Assembly: GCA_964512095.1 (NCBI GenBank)
Contig: CAZEIH010000001.1
Location: 124,001-188,000, forward strand
Reading direction: 5' to 3'
DNA length: 64,000 bases
From: DTU013 sp964512095
GTDB taxonomy: Bacteria; Bacillota; Clostridia; Acetivibrionales; DTU013
Shown here in pieces: positions 17,977-25,953 of the stretch. The notes below the pieces were generated by a model that worked only from the letters and a program-made list of their open reading frames with translations, was not told where the DNA came from and did not search any database. The position numbers were made by a program, and so were the translations under genes. Within the stretch, counting starts at the first letter, position 1. Each line of letters opens with the position of its first letter.

Positions 17977-19579
17977 GGTTGTCAGTATCGGCGACGCTAT
18001 TTTCAACAGGCGACATGAGGAATGTTCCCGACAAAAGAATAGGGAAGTTAAGGCCTTCCACGTCCTCGCTGATGTTGAAATAAACGTAGATCTCATCCAC
18101 AGACACAATTTTAATCTCTTTGATTATTTTCTTTAAGTCAGCATTCTCAATGCTTTCAGTAAAACTAAATTTATCAAAAATCTCAATAAACTGCTTTAGA
18201 CTCTCCCTGATCTGACGATTCAGTTCTCTGGTCTTGTCGGTGCTATCCAGCTTGAATGATAACCTTTCAATTTCGGCATTGATGGGAACCATATCCTGCT
18301 TCGCTTCATCCATGGTAATAAGACCATTCACAGCCAATTCCTTTAGCCTGTCACGTTTGCTATGCAACTCACTTAGGTCTGCTTTCGCCTCATCAAGATC
18401 AATGCCATTGTTATCCCTGATATACTCCCTGATTAAACTATTGCACTTGCGCTCAACCTCATCAAAGAAAGATACTTTTCCCTCTACCAGATAACTAAAA
18501 AGACTGTCCAATCCTTCTTTAAGCCAATCTTCATTTATTCTGGTGTATTCAGATTCGCAGCGGTTTTTGCCATAGGCACTTCTTTTAGAGCATGTCCACC
18601 AAACATACAACGGGCCATCTTTAGAGTGCCTTCTTTGATAACGCCTGTAAGAAAAACCGCATGAACCGCATTTAATTAAGTTGGAAAATAAATGCTTATT
18701 GCTCCTGCGTGAAAATATGTCTTGATAGAGTTCAGCGTTTTTCTTCGTCTGTTCCAGAGCCTTATAAAATTGCTCATCAGATATGATTCTAAACTCCGGT
18801 CTGTCCACCACATACCACTCTTCTTCCGGGTTTTCCTTGCGCTTGTTGGTAAATATATCTGTACTGCTCTCTTTGCCATTGATGACTTGGCCAATATATA
18901 TTTCATTTCTCAAAATATTACCCACCGTGTTTTGCGACCAATTATAGTTGGGCTGTCCGTCTTTCAGTTTTTTGGTCTGCACTCGGTTCTCAAATAAATA
19001 GGAAGCGATTCTTGCCATGCCCCATTCTTCTTCCGTATATAAGTCGAAAATTTTCTTGACCCATTCGCTTTCTTCAGGGTTAGGCTCTAAATTATATGCA
19101 TCTATCCTATCATAGCCAAAGACGAAATTAGGCACACGGCCTTTTTCTTTGCCGAATTGCTTTCCAAACTTCACTTTTTCTGAGATGCGCTGGGATTCAC
19201 TTTCAGCCAGCATAGCCATAAGATTTAAAGTGAAACCATCAATATCCTTGCCTTCGCCCATATTGACAAGATGCAGATTCACTCCATACAAGCTCAATTC
19301 TCTAGTAACGGTGATAAAATCAAGTGTGTTTCTAAAAAGCCTGCTGATATCTTTAACATAGAGCTTTTCAAATTCTCCACGCTTGGCGGCTTTTCTCAAT
19401 CGCTGCAAATCTTTTCTGTTTTGCATCTTTGTAGCAGACTTGCCCTTATCACAATAAATCGCTACTAGTTCATCTCCCCTTTTGGGAATATAGCTTTCAA
19501 AAAACTCACGCTGATTTTCCAGCGAGCTTTGTTGTTCTTCTTTATCTGTACTAACCCTAATATAAGCGACAGCCTTCAT
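17933..19579 (-). CDS. Large serine recombinase 1 (SpoIVCA-like), at the element end
   Basis: A 548-aa large serine recombinase. Resolvase domain ~1-150: YIRVST with the catalytic Ser 10, and the Arg-rich ISRLFRN. Recombinase domain ~165-270. Zinc ribbon ~305-350 (CGSCGF...CSKR...C). A long coiled coil (~370-450) follows. The start is ATG after GAGAGGTGA. The gene ends against the junction core at 17970..17976. Its last dozen codons are read from spoIIID sequence, so excision would change its C-terminal tail. It is clearly homologous to recombinase 2 at 25954. It is the best candidate for excising the insert, as SpoIVCA does for skin. Confidence 0.95.
   Translation of the reverse strand: MKAVAYIRVSTDKEEQQSSLENQREFFESYIPKRGDELVAIYCDKGKSATKMQNRKDLQRLRKAAKRGEFEKLYVKDISRLFRNTLDFITVTRELSLYGVNLHLVNMGEGKDIDGFTLNLMAMLAESESQRISEKVKFGKQFGKEKGRVPNFVFGYDRIDAYNLEPNPEESEWVKKIFDLYTEEEWGMARIASYLFENRVQTKKLKDGQPNYNWSQNTVGNILRNEIYIGQVINGKESSTDIFTNKRKENPEEEWYVVDRPEFRIISDEQFYKALEQTKKNAELYQDIFSRRSNKHLFSNLIKCGSCGFSYRRYQRRHSKDGPLYVWWTCSKRSAYGKNRCESEYTRINEDWLKEGLDSLFSYLVEGKVSFFDEVERKCNSLIREYIRDNNGIDLDEAKADLSELHSKRDRLKELAVNGLITMDEAKQDMVPINAEIERLSFKLDSTDKTRELNRQIRESLKQFIEIFDKFSFTESIENADLKKIIKEIKIVSVDEIYVYFNISEDVEGLNFPILLSGTFLMSPVENSVADTDNRAQGCNGTIAKGEP
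17970..17976. other. Attachment core A (right junction in spoIIID)
   Basis: GTGCACA on the minus strand. On its 5' side is recombinase-end DNA, resembling the same side of site C (24 of 35 positions over GAAAA...core). On its 3' side is the spoIIID sequence AAGGATGTAACG. It is a direct repeat of the core at 40114..40120. Confidence 0.85.
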
Positions 19580-19624
19580 ACGGATTCACCTCTCTGTCAT
19601 ATCTCCTATATATTTAATGGTTCT

Positions 19625-19653
19625 ATTATAACGAAATGAATTTTTTTGGTCAA
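19625..19653 (-). promoter_or_regulatory. Sigma-A type promoter of recombinase 1
   Basis: TTGACC (19653-19648), 17-nt spacer, TATAAT (19630-19625) on the minus strand, about 45 nt before the recombinase ATG. This looks like a vegetative promoter. I do not see a sigma-E or sigma-K type promoter at this position. Confidence 0.75.
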
Positions 19654-19672
19654 GAAATGAAAACAGGGCAGC

Positions 19673-19840
19673 TTATGCGCTGTCCTGTTCTGTGTATGTA
19701 CTATCGGTTGAGTTAATGGATTTTATCGCCGCCGCTACGATGCTTTTGGCAACCCCTTGAGACAGTGCATCTAAAATATAACTTAGGATAGCGGGATCCA
19801 GGTTGCTTATTTCACTTTTTTTCTCTAACACCCCTTGCAC
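19673..19840 (-). CDS. Small conserved protein upstream of recombinase 1 (candidate directionality factor)
   Basis: 55 codons from GTG at 19840, overlapping the stop of the preceding small gene by one base (TAGTG). There is a GGGGGTGAGATA ribosome site. The central helix-like segment (DPAILSYILDALSQGVAKSIV) resembles the small gene just before recombinase 2 (PDDILQKIAETLALNIARKIV). Conservation beside both recombinases suggests a linked role, possibly a recombination directionality factor. That function is inference only. Confidence 0.6.
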   Translation of the reverse strand: MQGVLEKKSEISNLDPAILSYILDALSQGVAKSIVAAAIKSINSTDSTYTEQDSA

Positions 19841-19950
19841 TATCTCACCCCCTTTGACCCTGTCCTCTTGCTAATGTATATTGCGGCTTGGGTGGTTTTA
19901 TTCCCCTTATTTGGGCGAGCTGTATCTTTGTAAATAAATGGATTTTCCAT
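19840..19950 (-). CDS. Small basic protein (36 aa)
   Basis: ATG at 19950 behind GGGAGGAAAACT, an excellent ribosome site. 36 residues, Lys/Arg/Thr-rich, ending SKRTGSKGVR, and coupled to the next small gene. A similar basic stretch precedes the small gene of recombinase 2. No family is recognised. Confidence 0.5.
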   Translation of the reverse strand: MENPFIYKDTARPNKGNKTTQAAIYISKRTGSKGVR

Positions 19951-20105
19951 AGTTTTCCTCCCTATTCGGTTATCTACTATGAAATATCCACACGCTCTGT
20001 CGCTTAGATTCGGCTAAAACCACCCATGATTAGACCGCCATACATACACGATTAGATGGCTAAATGACGTTCTGCAACAATTCCTAGAACACCAACGACC
20101 AAATT

Positions 20106-20484
20106 TTATCCCCCGGCACAACACTTCACAGATAGCAGTTTCCCATTGGCCATCATAAACACTTCAGGATATTTGAACATTTCCAGATACTTGCTGGCCA
20201 ACTCATCTGTAAGACCTTTAAAAATTTTCGCTATCTGGCCTTGCCAAGCAGATAAAGAACGTGCCTGCTATGATTTCATATAAATCGCCCTTGTCATCGG
20301 CAAGTCTCCTGTTTAAGTCCAGCCCATTTATTTTTCCTTCCTCGTTACACACAATTGCTACATGGTCAGCAAAAGGATAGATCGCCTCAATATAGCCACC
20401 TACAACCTTTTGCATGGCCTTAAGCCCCGAATCTATCTGCCTAATCTCTGCCACCTTGTTTGGCTCTACATAAACCACTTTCAC
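20106..20484 (-). pseudogene. DUF3846-like protein with a single-base frameshift
   Basis: The start is GTG at 20484 behind AGGAGGGG, giving KVVYVEPNKVAEIRQI, the usual opening of DUF3846 proteins carried by Firmicute mobile elements. The frame runs through AGTFFICLARPDSENF and stops at 20218. The next frame then continues KGLTDELASKYLEMFKYPEVF, the expected tail, to a stop at 20106. Removing one T from the TTTTT run at about 20221 restores one 42-kDa-free, ~125-residue frame. It is either a recent mutation or a sequencing error in a homopolymer. Confidence 0.7.
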
Positions 20485-20532
20485 ATAACCCCTCCTATAC
20501 CGACAGCTTACATATTTATCCACCAACTTTAG

Positions 20533-20624
20533 AACCCCTTGGGTCACTTTGGGTCAACATTGGCACCAAATCCATACCTAATCCTTAGAACCACCCTAAA
20601 CCCCTTTTAAAACCCCTTGGGTCA
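20533..20624. repeat. Direct repeat AACCCCTTGGGTCA, two copies
   Basis: Two identical 14-bp copies (20533..20546 and 20611..20624), with a shorter TTTGGGTCAA between them, upstream of the DUF3846 gene. They could be binding sites of an element-encoded protein such as the HTH protein at 21250. No other function is visible in 20548..20708. Confidence 0.5.
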
Positions 20625-20708
20625 ACCCTGGACACTACTCAAACCATACTTGCGACAACCGACAACCTCCATATTCGCAAAATACATTTTCCTCGGTTGC
20701 GATATGTA

Positions 20709-21275
20709 TCACATCTGATTTTTAAGAATCTCCAAGCAAAGCGGGTCTATGTCGCTTTCTTGGATTCTAGTAACTTTGAGCACCATCCGATCAATCCCAG
20801 AATCAACAATGGAATAATAACTGCCGTTAAAACAGTACCCGGTGCCGTCAAAAATAATATGGGGGATATCCATACAGCTCAAAACCTCGGATAAACTGTC
20901 ACAATTATCCGTGATGGGGAAGAAGTCTCCAATGTCGTCAAATTCAAATTCCGGCTCTTTTTCCTTTGCTGGCTGATCGGAATCATCGTCACCGCAGTAT
21001 AATTCACCAATATGCTCGTCTGCATAGAGTTGATTATTCCGCTCACTTTTGATGAAACGGTTTACCATCTCTTCCATCTGGGATATTTGATATGCTATAT
21101 CGCTGGCCAGCTTTTGATCATCCAAGCTAAACCTTGTATAGTCAAACACATATCCTTTTCCTGTAATCTGATTTAATATTTTCGCACATAGAATTAAATC
21201 TCTGTTATAGTTCTTCATATGGCTATTAACCATATTTTTGATTGCTACTTCAATTGTTTTCTGCTTCTCGATCAT
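20709..21275 (-). CDS. Hypothetical element protein (189 aa)
   Basis: ATG at 21275 behind AGAGGCGGG, overlapping the end of the HTH gene. The N-terminal half is helical and basic; the middle (~95-120) is acidic (DDDSDQPAKEKEPEFEFDD); the C-terminal half is mixed. No family is recognised. It is cotranscribed with the HTH gene. Confidence 0.65.
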   Translation of the reverse strand: MIEKQKTIEVAIKNMVNSHMKNYNRDLILCAKILNQITGKGYVFDYTRFSLDDQKLASDIAYQISQMEEMVNRFIKSERNNQLYADEHIGELYCGDDDSDQPAKEKEPEFEFDDIGDFFPITDNCDSLSEVLSCMDIPHIIFDGTGYCFNGSYYSIVDSGIDRMVLKVTRIQESDIDPLCLEILKNQM

Positions 21276-21471
21276 GCAGCACACCCGCCTCTCTTAATTC
21301 TTTAAGTTTTCTGCCCATGGCACATTGACTGAATCCCTGCATTCTGGCTAAATCCTTGACCTTGACTCCCTCGTTGCGAAGTTTAACCAGCTCATGATTA
21401 GTCAGTTTCTTCCTGCCTGGGTCTACACCGCCAACCAATTCAATTAGGATCCTGCAAATATGATTGGTCAT
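21250..21471 (-). CDS. Small helix-turn-helix protein
   Basis: 73 aa. Residues ~24-65 form a helix-turn-helix (LTNHELVKLRNEGVKVKDLA, then GFSQCAMGRKLKELREAGV). It is the first gene of the minus-strand group leading to recombinase 1 and is divergent from the BlaI-type gene. It is probably a DNA-binding regulator or accessory recombination protein of element 1. The ribosome site is weak. Confidence 0.6.
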   Translation of the reverse strand: MTNHICRILIELVGGVDPGRKKLTNHELVKLRNEGVKVKDLARMQGFSQCAMGRKLKELREAGVLHDREAENN

Positions 21472-21587
21472 TTTTCACCGTTGATTTGATGTCAGCGATG
21501 GGGAGTTTCTATTTTTGTTTCATGTACCAGAATTTCTGTACCTTCCTTCCTCGTTCTTGAAGTAAATTGAATTTTCCATGAACTGTA

Positions 21588-21642
21588 TTGACATTTTTAC
21601 TCTAACCAGTTAGACTCTATGTGTACTCTATTGCATTAGAGA
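21588..21642 (+). promoter_or_regulatory. Promoter and twin BlaI-type operators
   Basis: TTGACA (21588-21593), 17 nt, TAGACT (21611-21616). One inverted repeat, TCTAA-ccag-TTAGA (21601-21614), lies in the spacer and -10. A second, CTCTA-ttgcat-TAGAG (21627-21642), lies just downstream. The arrangement fits autorepression by the BlaI-family protein that follows. Confidence 0.7.
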
Positions 21643-21656
21643 AAGGAGCGGTTAAT

Positions 21657-22031
21657 ATGGAAACACCTAAAGTATTTGAGAGCGAATATCGCTTTTGTCT
21701 TATTCTGTGGGAGCACGAGCCTATTGGAAGCGGCGAGCTTGTAAAGCTGTGTAAAAAGCAGCTTGACTGGAAGCCAACCACCACATATACGGTCATCAAA
21801 CGCCTTTCCGAACGTGGTATTCTGAAAAACGAAAACTCAATCGTATCTTCGTTAATTTCAAAGGATGAAGTGCAGGCTGCCGAGATCGATGAGCTTGTGG
21901 AAAAGAAATTTGAGGGTTCTCTACCGGCTTTTATCACTGCATTTACAAAGCACCAGCAAATTTCAGATAAGGAGATCGATGAAGTACAGAAAATGATTGA
22001 CCGATATAGGAAGGGGAATCGCAATGGCTGA
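21657..22031 (+). CDS. blaI: BlaI/MecI-family winged-helix repressor
   Basis: 124 aa from ATG at 21657 behind AAAGGAG. The winged-helix domain (residues ~8-75) includes WKPTTTYTVIKRLSERGIL, the recognition region of BlaI/MecI. The C-terminus is a helical dimerisation tail. It overlaps the BlaR-type gene by 8 nt. BlaI proteins are released from the operator when the BlaR-type sensor protease is activated. No beta-lactamase gene is beside it, so the target may be only this operon or a distant gene. Confidence 0.9.
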   Translation: METPKVFESEYRFCLILWEHEPIGSGELVKLCKKQLDWKPTTTYTVIKRLSERGILKNENSIVSSLISKDEVQAAEIDELVEKKFEGSLPAFITAFTKHQQISDKEIDEVQKMIDRYRKGNRNG

Positions 22032-23886
22032 TATATTCTTGAAATTTATCAACATGAGCATATCCGCAAGCTGGCTTGTGCTTGTTGTTGTCATTCTAAG
22101 ATTATTACTAAAAAAGGCACCAAAATGGCTGAACCCTGTGCTATGGGGAATCGTCGGTCTCCGGCTCATTTTGCCCTTTTCCATTGAAAGCATCCTGAGC
22201 CTGATCCCCAGTGCTGAAACAATCAGCCCGGAAATTATTTACTCTCAGGAGCCAGCAATCCATAGTGGTATTCAGGCATTAAACAGCGTGGTCAATCCCA
22301 TCATTATGGAATCTTTTACCTCTAATCCTACGGCCAGTATAGATCCATTGCAAATATGGATTCCAATAGCTGCTATTGTTTGGACTGTTGGTATCGCCGC
22401 CATACTTATCTACACGATTATCAGTTATCTGCATCTGAGCAGGCTGGTAAAGACTGCTGTGTTGCTCCGGGATAATATTTATCAGAGTGAAAATGTTGTA
22501 TCACCCTTTGTACTCGGCATACTGCGCCCCCACATCTATCTACCATTTAATATGAACGAGAAAGATATAGCTCATGTGATTGCTCATGAACAAACGCACA
22601 TCAAGCGGCGCGATCACTGGATTAAGCCATTTGGCTTTTTAATGCTTGCTTTGTACTGGTTCAATCCTGTGTTGTGGGTGGCGTACATACTTCTCTGTCG
22701 GGATATTGAGCTTGCCTGTGATGAGGGAGTGATTAAAGAATTGTGTGCAGATCAGCGAGCGGATTATTCGGATGCTCTACTTTCATGCAGTGCGCCACGA
22801 CGTATGATTGATGCATGTCCGCTTGCTTTCGGAGAAATTGGTGTGAAAGAGAGGGTGAAAAACGTGCTGAATTATAAAAAGCCTGCGTTCTGGCTTATTA
22901 TCGTTGCTGTTGTCATCTGCATCGTCGTAGCTGTGTGCTTTCTAACAAATCCAAAGAAGGCTCCGATCTCTTTAGGCACTATTCAGATAACTTGGGCAAA
23001 TGCATTGGATATGAGATCCAACGAGCCGACATCGTACAAATTGAATGGCGCAGAGCTTGGTGAACTAAAAGACCGTCTGCGGGATTTGGAGATTGGCAGA
23101 AAAAATAATGATTATGGCGGTTTTACGCCTGTGTATTCGCTGTCAATAAAAGCGCAAGGCATGGAGCAATTCATGATTGCAAGCTACAACAGCGACGGCA
23201 CTCATGTAGGTTTGAGGTATGAGGGTGAATATTACCGCATAGAAGATAACGATTTTTCAAGATACCTCAGCAACATTTGTGCTGGGGGCAACAGAGCTGA
23301 AGCACTCGGTAATAAAATCAAGTTGTCTCTCGATGATGTAATTATGCTTTCTCAAAAAGGTGAAGATCTTTCGTGGGAAGATTTTGAACAATTTTCTTAT
23401 GTGGAAACCGGCTCTGGCCTCTATATCCATGTTTATGAAATCAATCCTTTGTTATCACTTTGGATAGGTGGAGGCAATCTCGACAATGAGCCAATGTATA
23501 TCAGCCTTTGCATCAATACGGAGCCAGAGGATGCCATAGACATTCGAACAGAAGATTTAACCGCTTTTATCAGTAAGCATAGAGATGATCTACCGGAAGC
23601 ATTTATCTCCCGTATATACAGATTCAACGATTCAGAGGACTTTATAAAAACCGCTGAGGTTGTTCTTAATAAAGATGAGACTTTTACCTTTAATTTTTCG
23701 CCTATCAGCAGTTATCTCGGACATGGTACTTATAAGATCGATGGTAATAGACTGACTTTGAATACAGATGATGGATATTATACCTATGTATTTGACATGG
23801 TAGATGATACACTTGTTTTCGATGCCGATGCTTCCTCAGAACAGGTTTGGTTTTCTGGCATAACGGATGGTTCGGTGTTCAAGTAA
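22024..23886 (+). CDS. blaR1: BlaR1-type M56 membrane metalloprotease sensor
   Basis: 620 aa from ATG at 22024. Four N-terminal membrane segments flank the M56 peptidase domain, with zinc motif HEQTH (HVIAHEQTHIKRRD) near residue 195 and the downstream ELACDE glutamate (~235). A fifth membrane segment (~295-315) is followed by an extracellular domain of about 300 residues. This domain does not show the penicillin-binding SxxK and KTG motifs of BlaR1. It has a beta-rich lipocalin-like tail (~535-620), so the signal sensed is probably not a beta-lactam. Confidence 0.85.
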   Translation: MADIFLKFINMSISASWLVLVVVILRLLLKKAPKWLNPVLWGIVGLRLILPFSIESILSLIPSAETISPEIIYSQEPAIHSGIQALNSVVNPIIMESFTSNPTASIDPLQIWIPIAAIVWTVGIAAILIYTIISYLHLSRLVKTAVLLRDNIYQSENVVSPFVLGILRPHIYLPFNMNEKDIAHVIAHEQTHIKRRDHWIKPFGFLMLALYWFNPVLWVAYILLCRDIELACDEGVIKELCADQRADYSDALLSCSAPRRMIDACPLAFGEIGVKERVKNVLNYKKPAFWLIIVAVVICIVVAVCFLTNPKKAPISLGTIQITWANALDMRSNEPTSYKLNGAELGELKDRLRDLEIGRKNNDYGGFTPVYSLSIKAQGMEQFMIASYNSDGTHVGLRYEGEYYRIEDNDFSRYLSNICAGGNRAEALGNKIKLSLDDVIMLSQKGEDLSWEDFEQFSYVETGSGLYIHVYEINPLLSLWIGGGNLDNEPMYISLCINTEPEDAIDIRTEDLTAFISKHRDDLPEAFISRIYRFNDSEDFIKTAEVVLNKDETFTFNFSPISSYLGHGTYKIDGNRLTLNTDDGYYTYVFDMVDDTLVFDADASSEQVWFSGITDGSVFK

Positions 23887-23894
23887 GATGTATA

Positions 23895-24260
23895 AACAAG
23901 CAGGTATTGATGAGGTTCGAAAAGTCGGAACATACCGGAAGGATCTCATCATACTAGACTTTCAAAGCCTCCATACACCTGTAATGGCTGTGAGGATAAA
24001 AGATCTTGCACGTTGGAAAAGAGGGTCTACTCTGCGGTTCATGCACAAAGAGAATACGAGGCAGTCCGTTCCGAGTCTCGTCAAGGGTTACAGCTTACAG
24101 AGGAAGAGGCTTTGAGACTAGATTCACTTATTAGCCCTCTGCTAATGAAAGGCCAGTCACTCCACCATATATGTGCAAACCATGTAGATGAGATTATGCT
24201 CAATGAACGCTCTCTTTACAACTACGTGGATGATGGCATTTTTGCAGCACGAGATACCAT
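23895..24260 (+). pseudogene. IS30-family transposase remnant
   Basis: In one frame it reads CNGCEDKRSCTLEKRVYSAVH and then QGLQLTEEEALRLDSLISPL, a typical internal part of Clostridial IS30 transposases. The upstream part sits in another frame and both ends are missing. No terminal inverted repeats were seen. It fills most of the 23887..24372 gap. Confidence 0.65.
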
Positions 24261-24372
24261 CTACAATACGGTTTCCTGTGGAATTTACTTTTGCAAACTG
24301 GAAGTTACCTTTTCAATTGACCCTTGCGCGACAACACTTTTTACAATACCTTATAATTTTGAATACTTTCGC

Positions 24373-25722
24373 CTAATATTTTGACCGTTCCAACGCCATC
24401 CCAATAATCTTATCCGCATGATCCGCCATAAACAACGGAATATTCAGCAGGTCATCATCCATGCGCAGGTTATTCAGTGAAAAGCGAACACGCAGCTTTA
24501 CCTTATCTTCAAATTTTTCCTTGTACTTTTTAAGGCTCCGGCTTTCCACATTGCTCTCGGATTTAACCTCTACCGGCAAAATGTCATTTTCTCTTTGGAT
24601 AAGAAAATCAACCTCATACCTTGGGTTATCCATTGTCCAATAACGTGGCATAGCTTCAAACTGGTTTTGTAACGCTTGCAGGACATAATTCTCACTTAAA
24701 GCCCCTTTAAACTCTACAAACAGCCTATTACCTTCACCAAATGCCGAGGGAGCTAATAGAGATAATCTACGCAATAATCCTACATCGACCATATATAGTT
24801 TAAATGCAGACAAATCGTCATAGGCGGAAATAGGCAGCCCCGGTGCGGTGCTGCGGTATATCTTATAAGTCAAGTTGGCATCACAAAGCCATTGCAGAGC
24901 ATCTTCGTATTCCCTCGCTCTGGCTCCTTCCTTGACAACCTTATAAATAAACTTTTTATTTTCCCTTGCCAGTTGTGAAGGGATTGATTTCCATATCATT
25001 GAGATTTTCGGAAAATCCTTAGGATCAGGGTGCTTGGCAAAATCTCTTTCGTATGCGCCTAAAATATTGGATAGCACCTGCTGCATCAGCTCCACATCTC
25101 GGTCTTGCACCCAAGAGCGAACAGACTCCGGCATACCGCCTGTTACAAAATACATTTTAAGCTTTTCGTATAATGGATTGAAAAACGCCTCGGGAATCGG
25201 CTCAATCCTGTCCACGCTTTTCATATAATCAGCAAAGTTACCGTCGCCATTGGCCATTAAAAACTCCGTAAATGTCATTGGCATAATTTCTAAAAAATCC
25301 ACCTTGCCAACTGGAAAAGATGCTGGCTTAGACAATGCAATGCCCAAAAGTGATCCTGCGCAGGCTACATGGTAGTGAGGCGTGTTCTCGCAGAAATACT
25401 TCAGTGTGTTCAGTGCGTTAGGGCATTCCTGTATCTCATCAAAAACAATGAGCGTGTCCTCCGGATTGTCTTGTTTGATGACTTCTCCGCTGGCCATCAT
25501 CAGATTTTGCAGAATACGCTCCACATCCTTGGTGCTTTCAAAAAACTGTTTATATTCTGGATGCTCGTCAAAGTTGAAATAGGCCATATTTTCATAATGG
25601 CGTTTTGCAAATTCCTTGAGTAGCCAAGTCTTGCCCACCTGACGCACCCCTTTTAAAATAAGGGGTTTTCTATATTTGGAGTTTTTCCAGTCCAGCAGTT
25701 TTTGCATAGCCAGTCTTTCCAT
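24373..25722 (-). CDS. DUF4143-type AAA ATPase, copy 1
   Basis: 449 aa from ATG at 25722 behind GGAGGTGG. Walker A GVRQVGKT is near residue 25 and Walker B TLIVFDEIQE near 95. The C-terminal part includes the DUF4143 region and a nuclease-like segment (RYEVDFLIQR...PVEVKSE, ~370-395) with the D...ExK pattern. It has a near-identical copy at 38434..39780 in the same place relative to the element's left end. Proteins of this family are common in bacterial accessory DNA and suspected of defence or toxin-like roles. The function is not established. Confidence 0.9.
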   Translation of the reverse strand: MERLAMQKLLDWKNSKYRKPLILKGVRQVGKTWLLKEFAKRHYENMAYFNFDEHPEYKQFFESTKDVERILQNLMMASGEVIKQDNPEDTLIVFDEIQECPNALNTLKYFCENTPHYHVACAGSLLGIALSKPASFPVGKVDFLEIMPMTFTEFLMANGDGNFADYMKSVDRIEPIPEAFFNPLYEKLKMYFVTGGMPESVRSWVQDRDVELMQQVLSNILGAYERDFAKHPDPKDFPKISMIWKSIPSQLARENKKFIYKVVKEGARAREYEDALQWLCDANLTYKIYRSTAPGLPISAYDDLSAFKLYMVDVGLLRRLSLLAPSAFGEGNRLFVEFKGALSENYVLQALQNQFEAMPRYWTMDNPRYEVDFLIQRENDILPVEVKSESNVESRSLKKYKEKFEDKVKLRVRFSLNNLRMDDDLLNIPLFMADHADKIIGMALERSKY

Positions 25723-25789
25723 ACCGCCACCTCCAAGATAACACATTATTATACAACTTTTGCGTATGATAATCACATTTATATTGATA

Positions 25790-25818
25790 AGTATAGCTGA
25801 AATTCAAATTCTAGTCAA
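25790..25818 (-). promoter_or_regulatory. Promoter of ATPase copy 1
   Basis: TTGACT (25818-25813), 17 nt, TATACT (25795-25790) on the minus strand. The other ATPase copy has the same layout. Confidence 0.65.
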
Positions 25819-25898
25819 GAGTAATCACACTATTATATGAAATAGATAGATAAAAATCACATAATCGTGTAATTTTACTCTATAGTCTTTAACATAAC

Positions 25899-25929
25899 AA
25901 AACCTGCCCCGATAAACAAGGCAGGTTTT
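25899..25929. terminator. Bidirectional terminator at the left end of element 1
   Basis: A 10-bp stem AAAACCTGCC/GGCAGGTTTT with an 11-nt loop. It is identical to 39990..40020. It separates recombinase 2 from the ATPase gene. Confidence 0.8.
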
Positions 25930-25953
25930 GCTTACTTTCATGTATTCTTAATT

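Noticed and set aside
20106..20484. Programmed ribosomal frameshift in the DUF3846-like gene
   Set aside because: The site is a plain T5 run without a recognisable stimulatory structure, and the family normally has one frame. A mutation or read error is simpler.
24013..24384. 123-codon plus-strand frame as an intact gene
   Set aside because: It is an internal piece of an IS30 transposase with a frameshifted front and no proper end.
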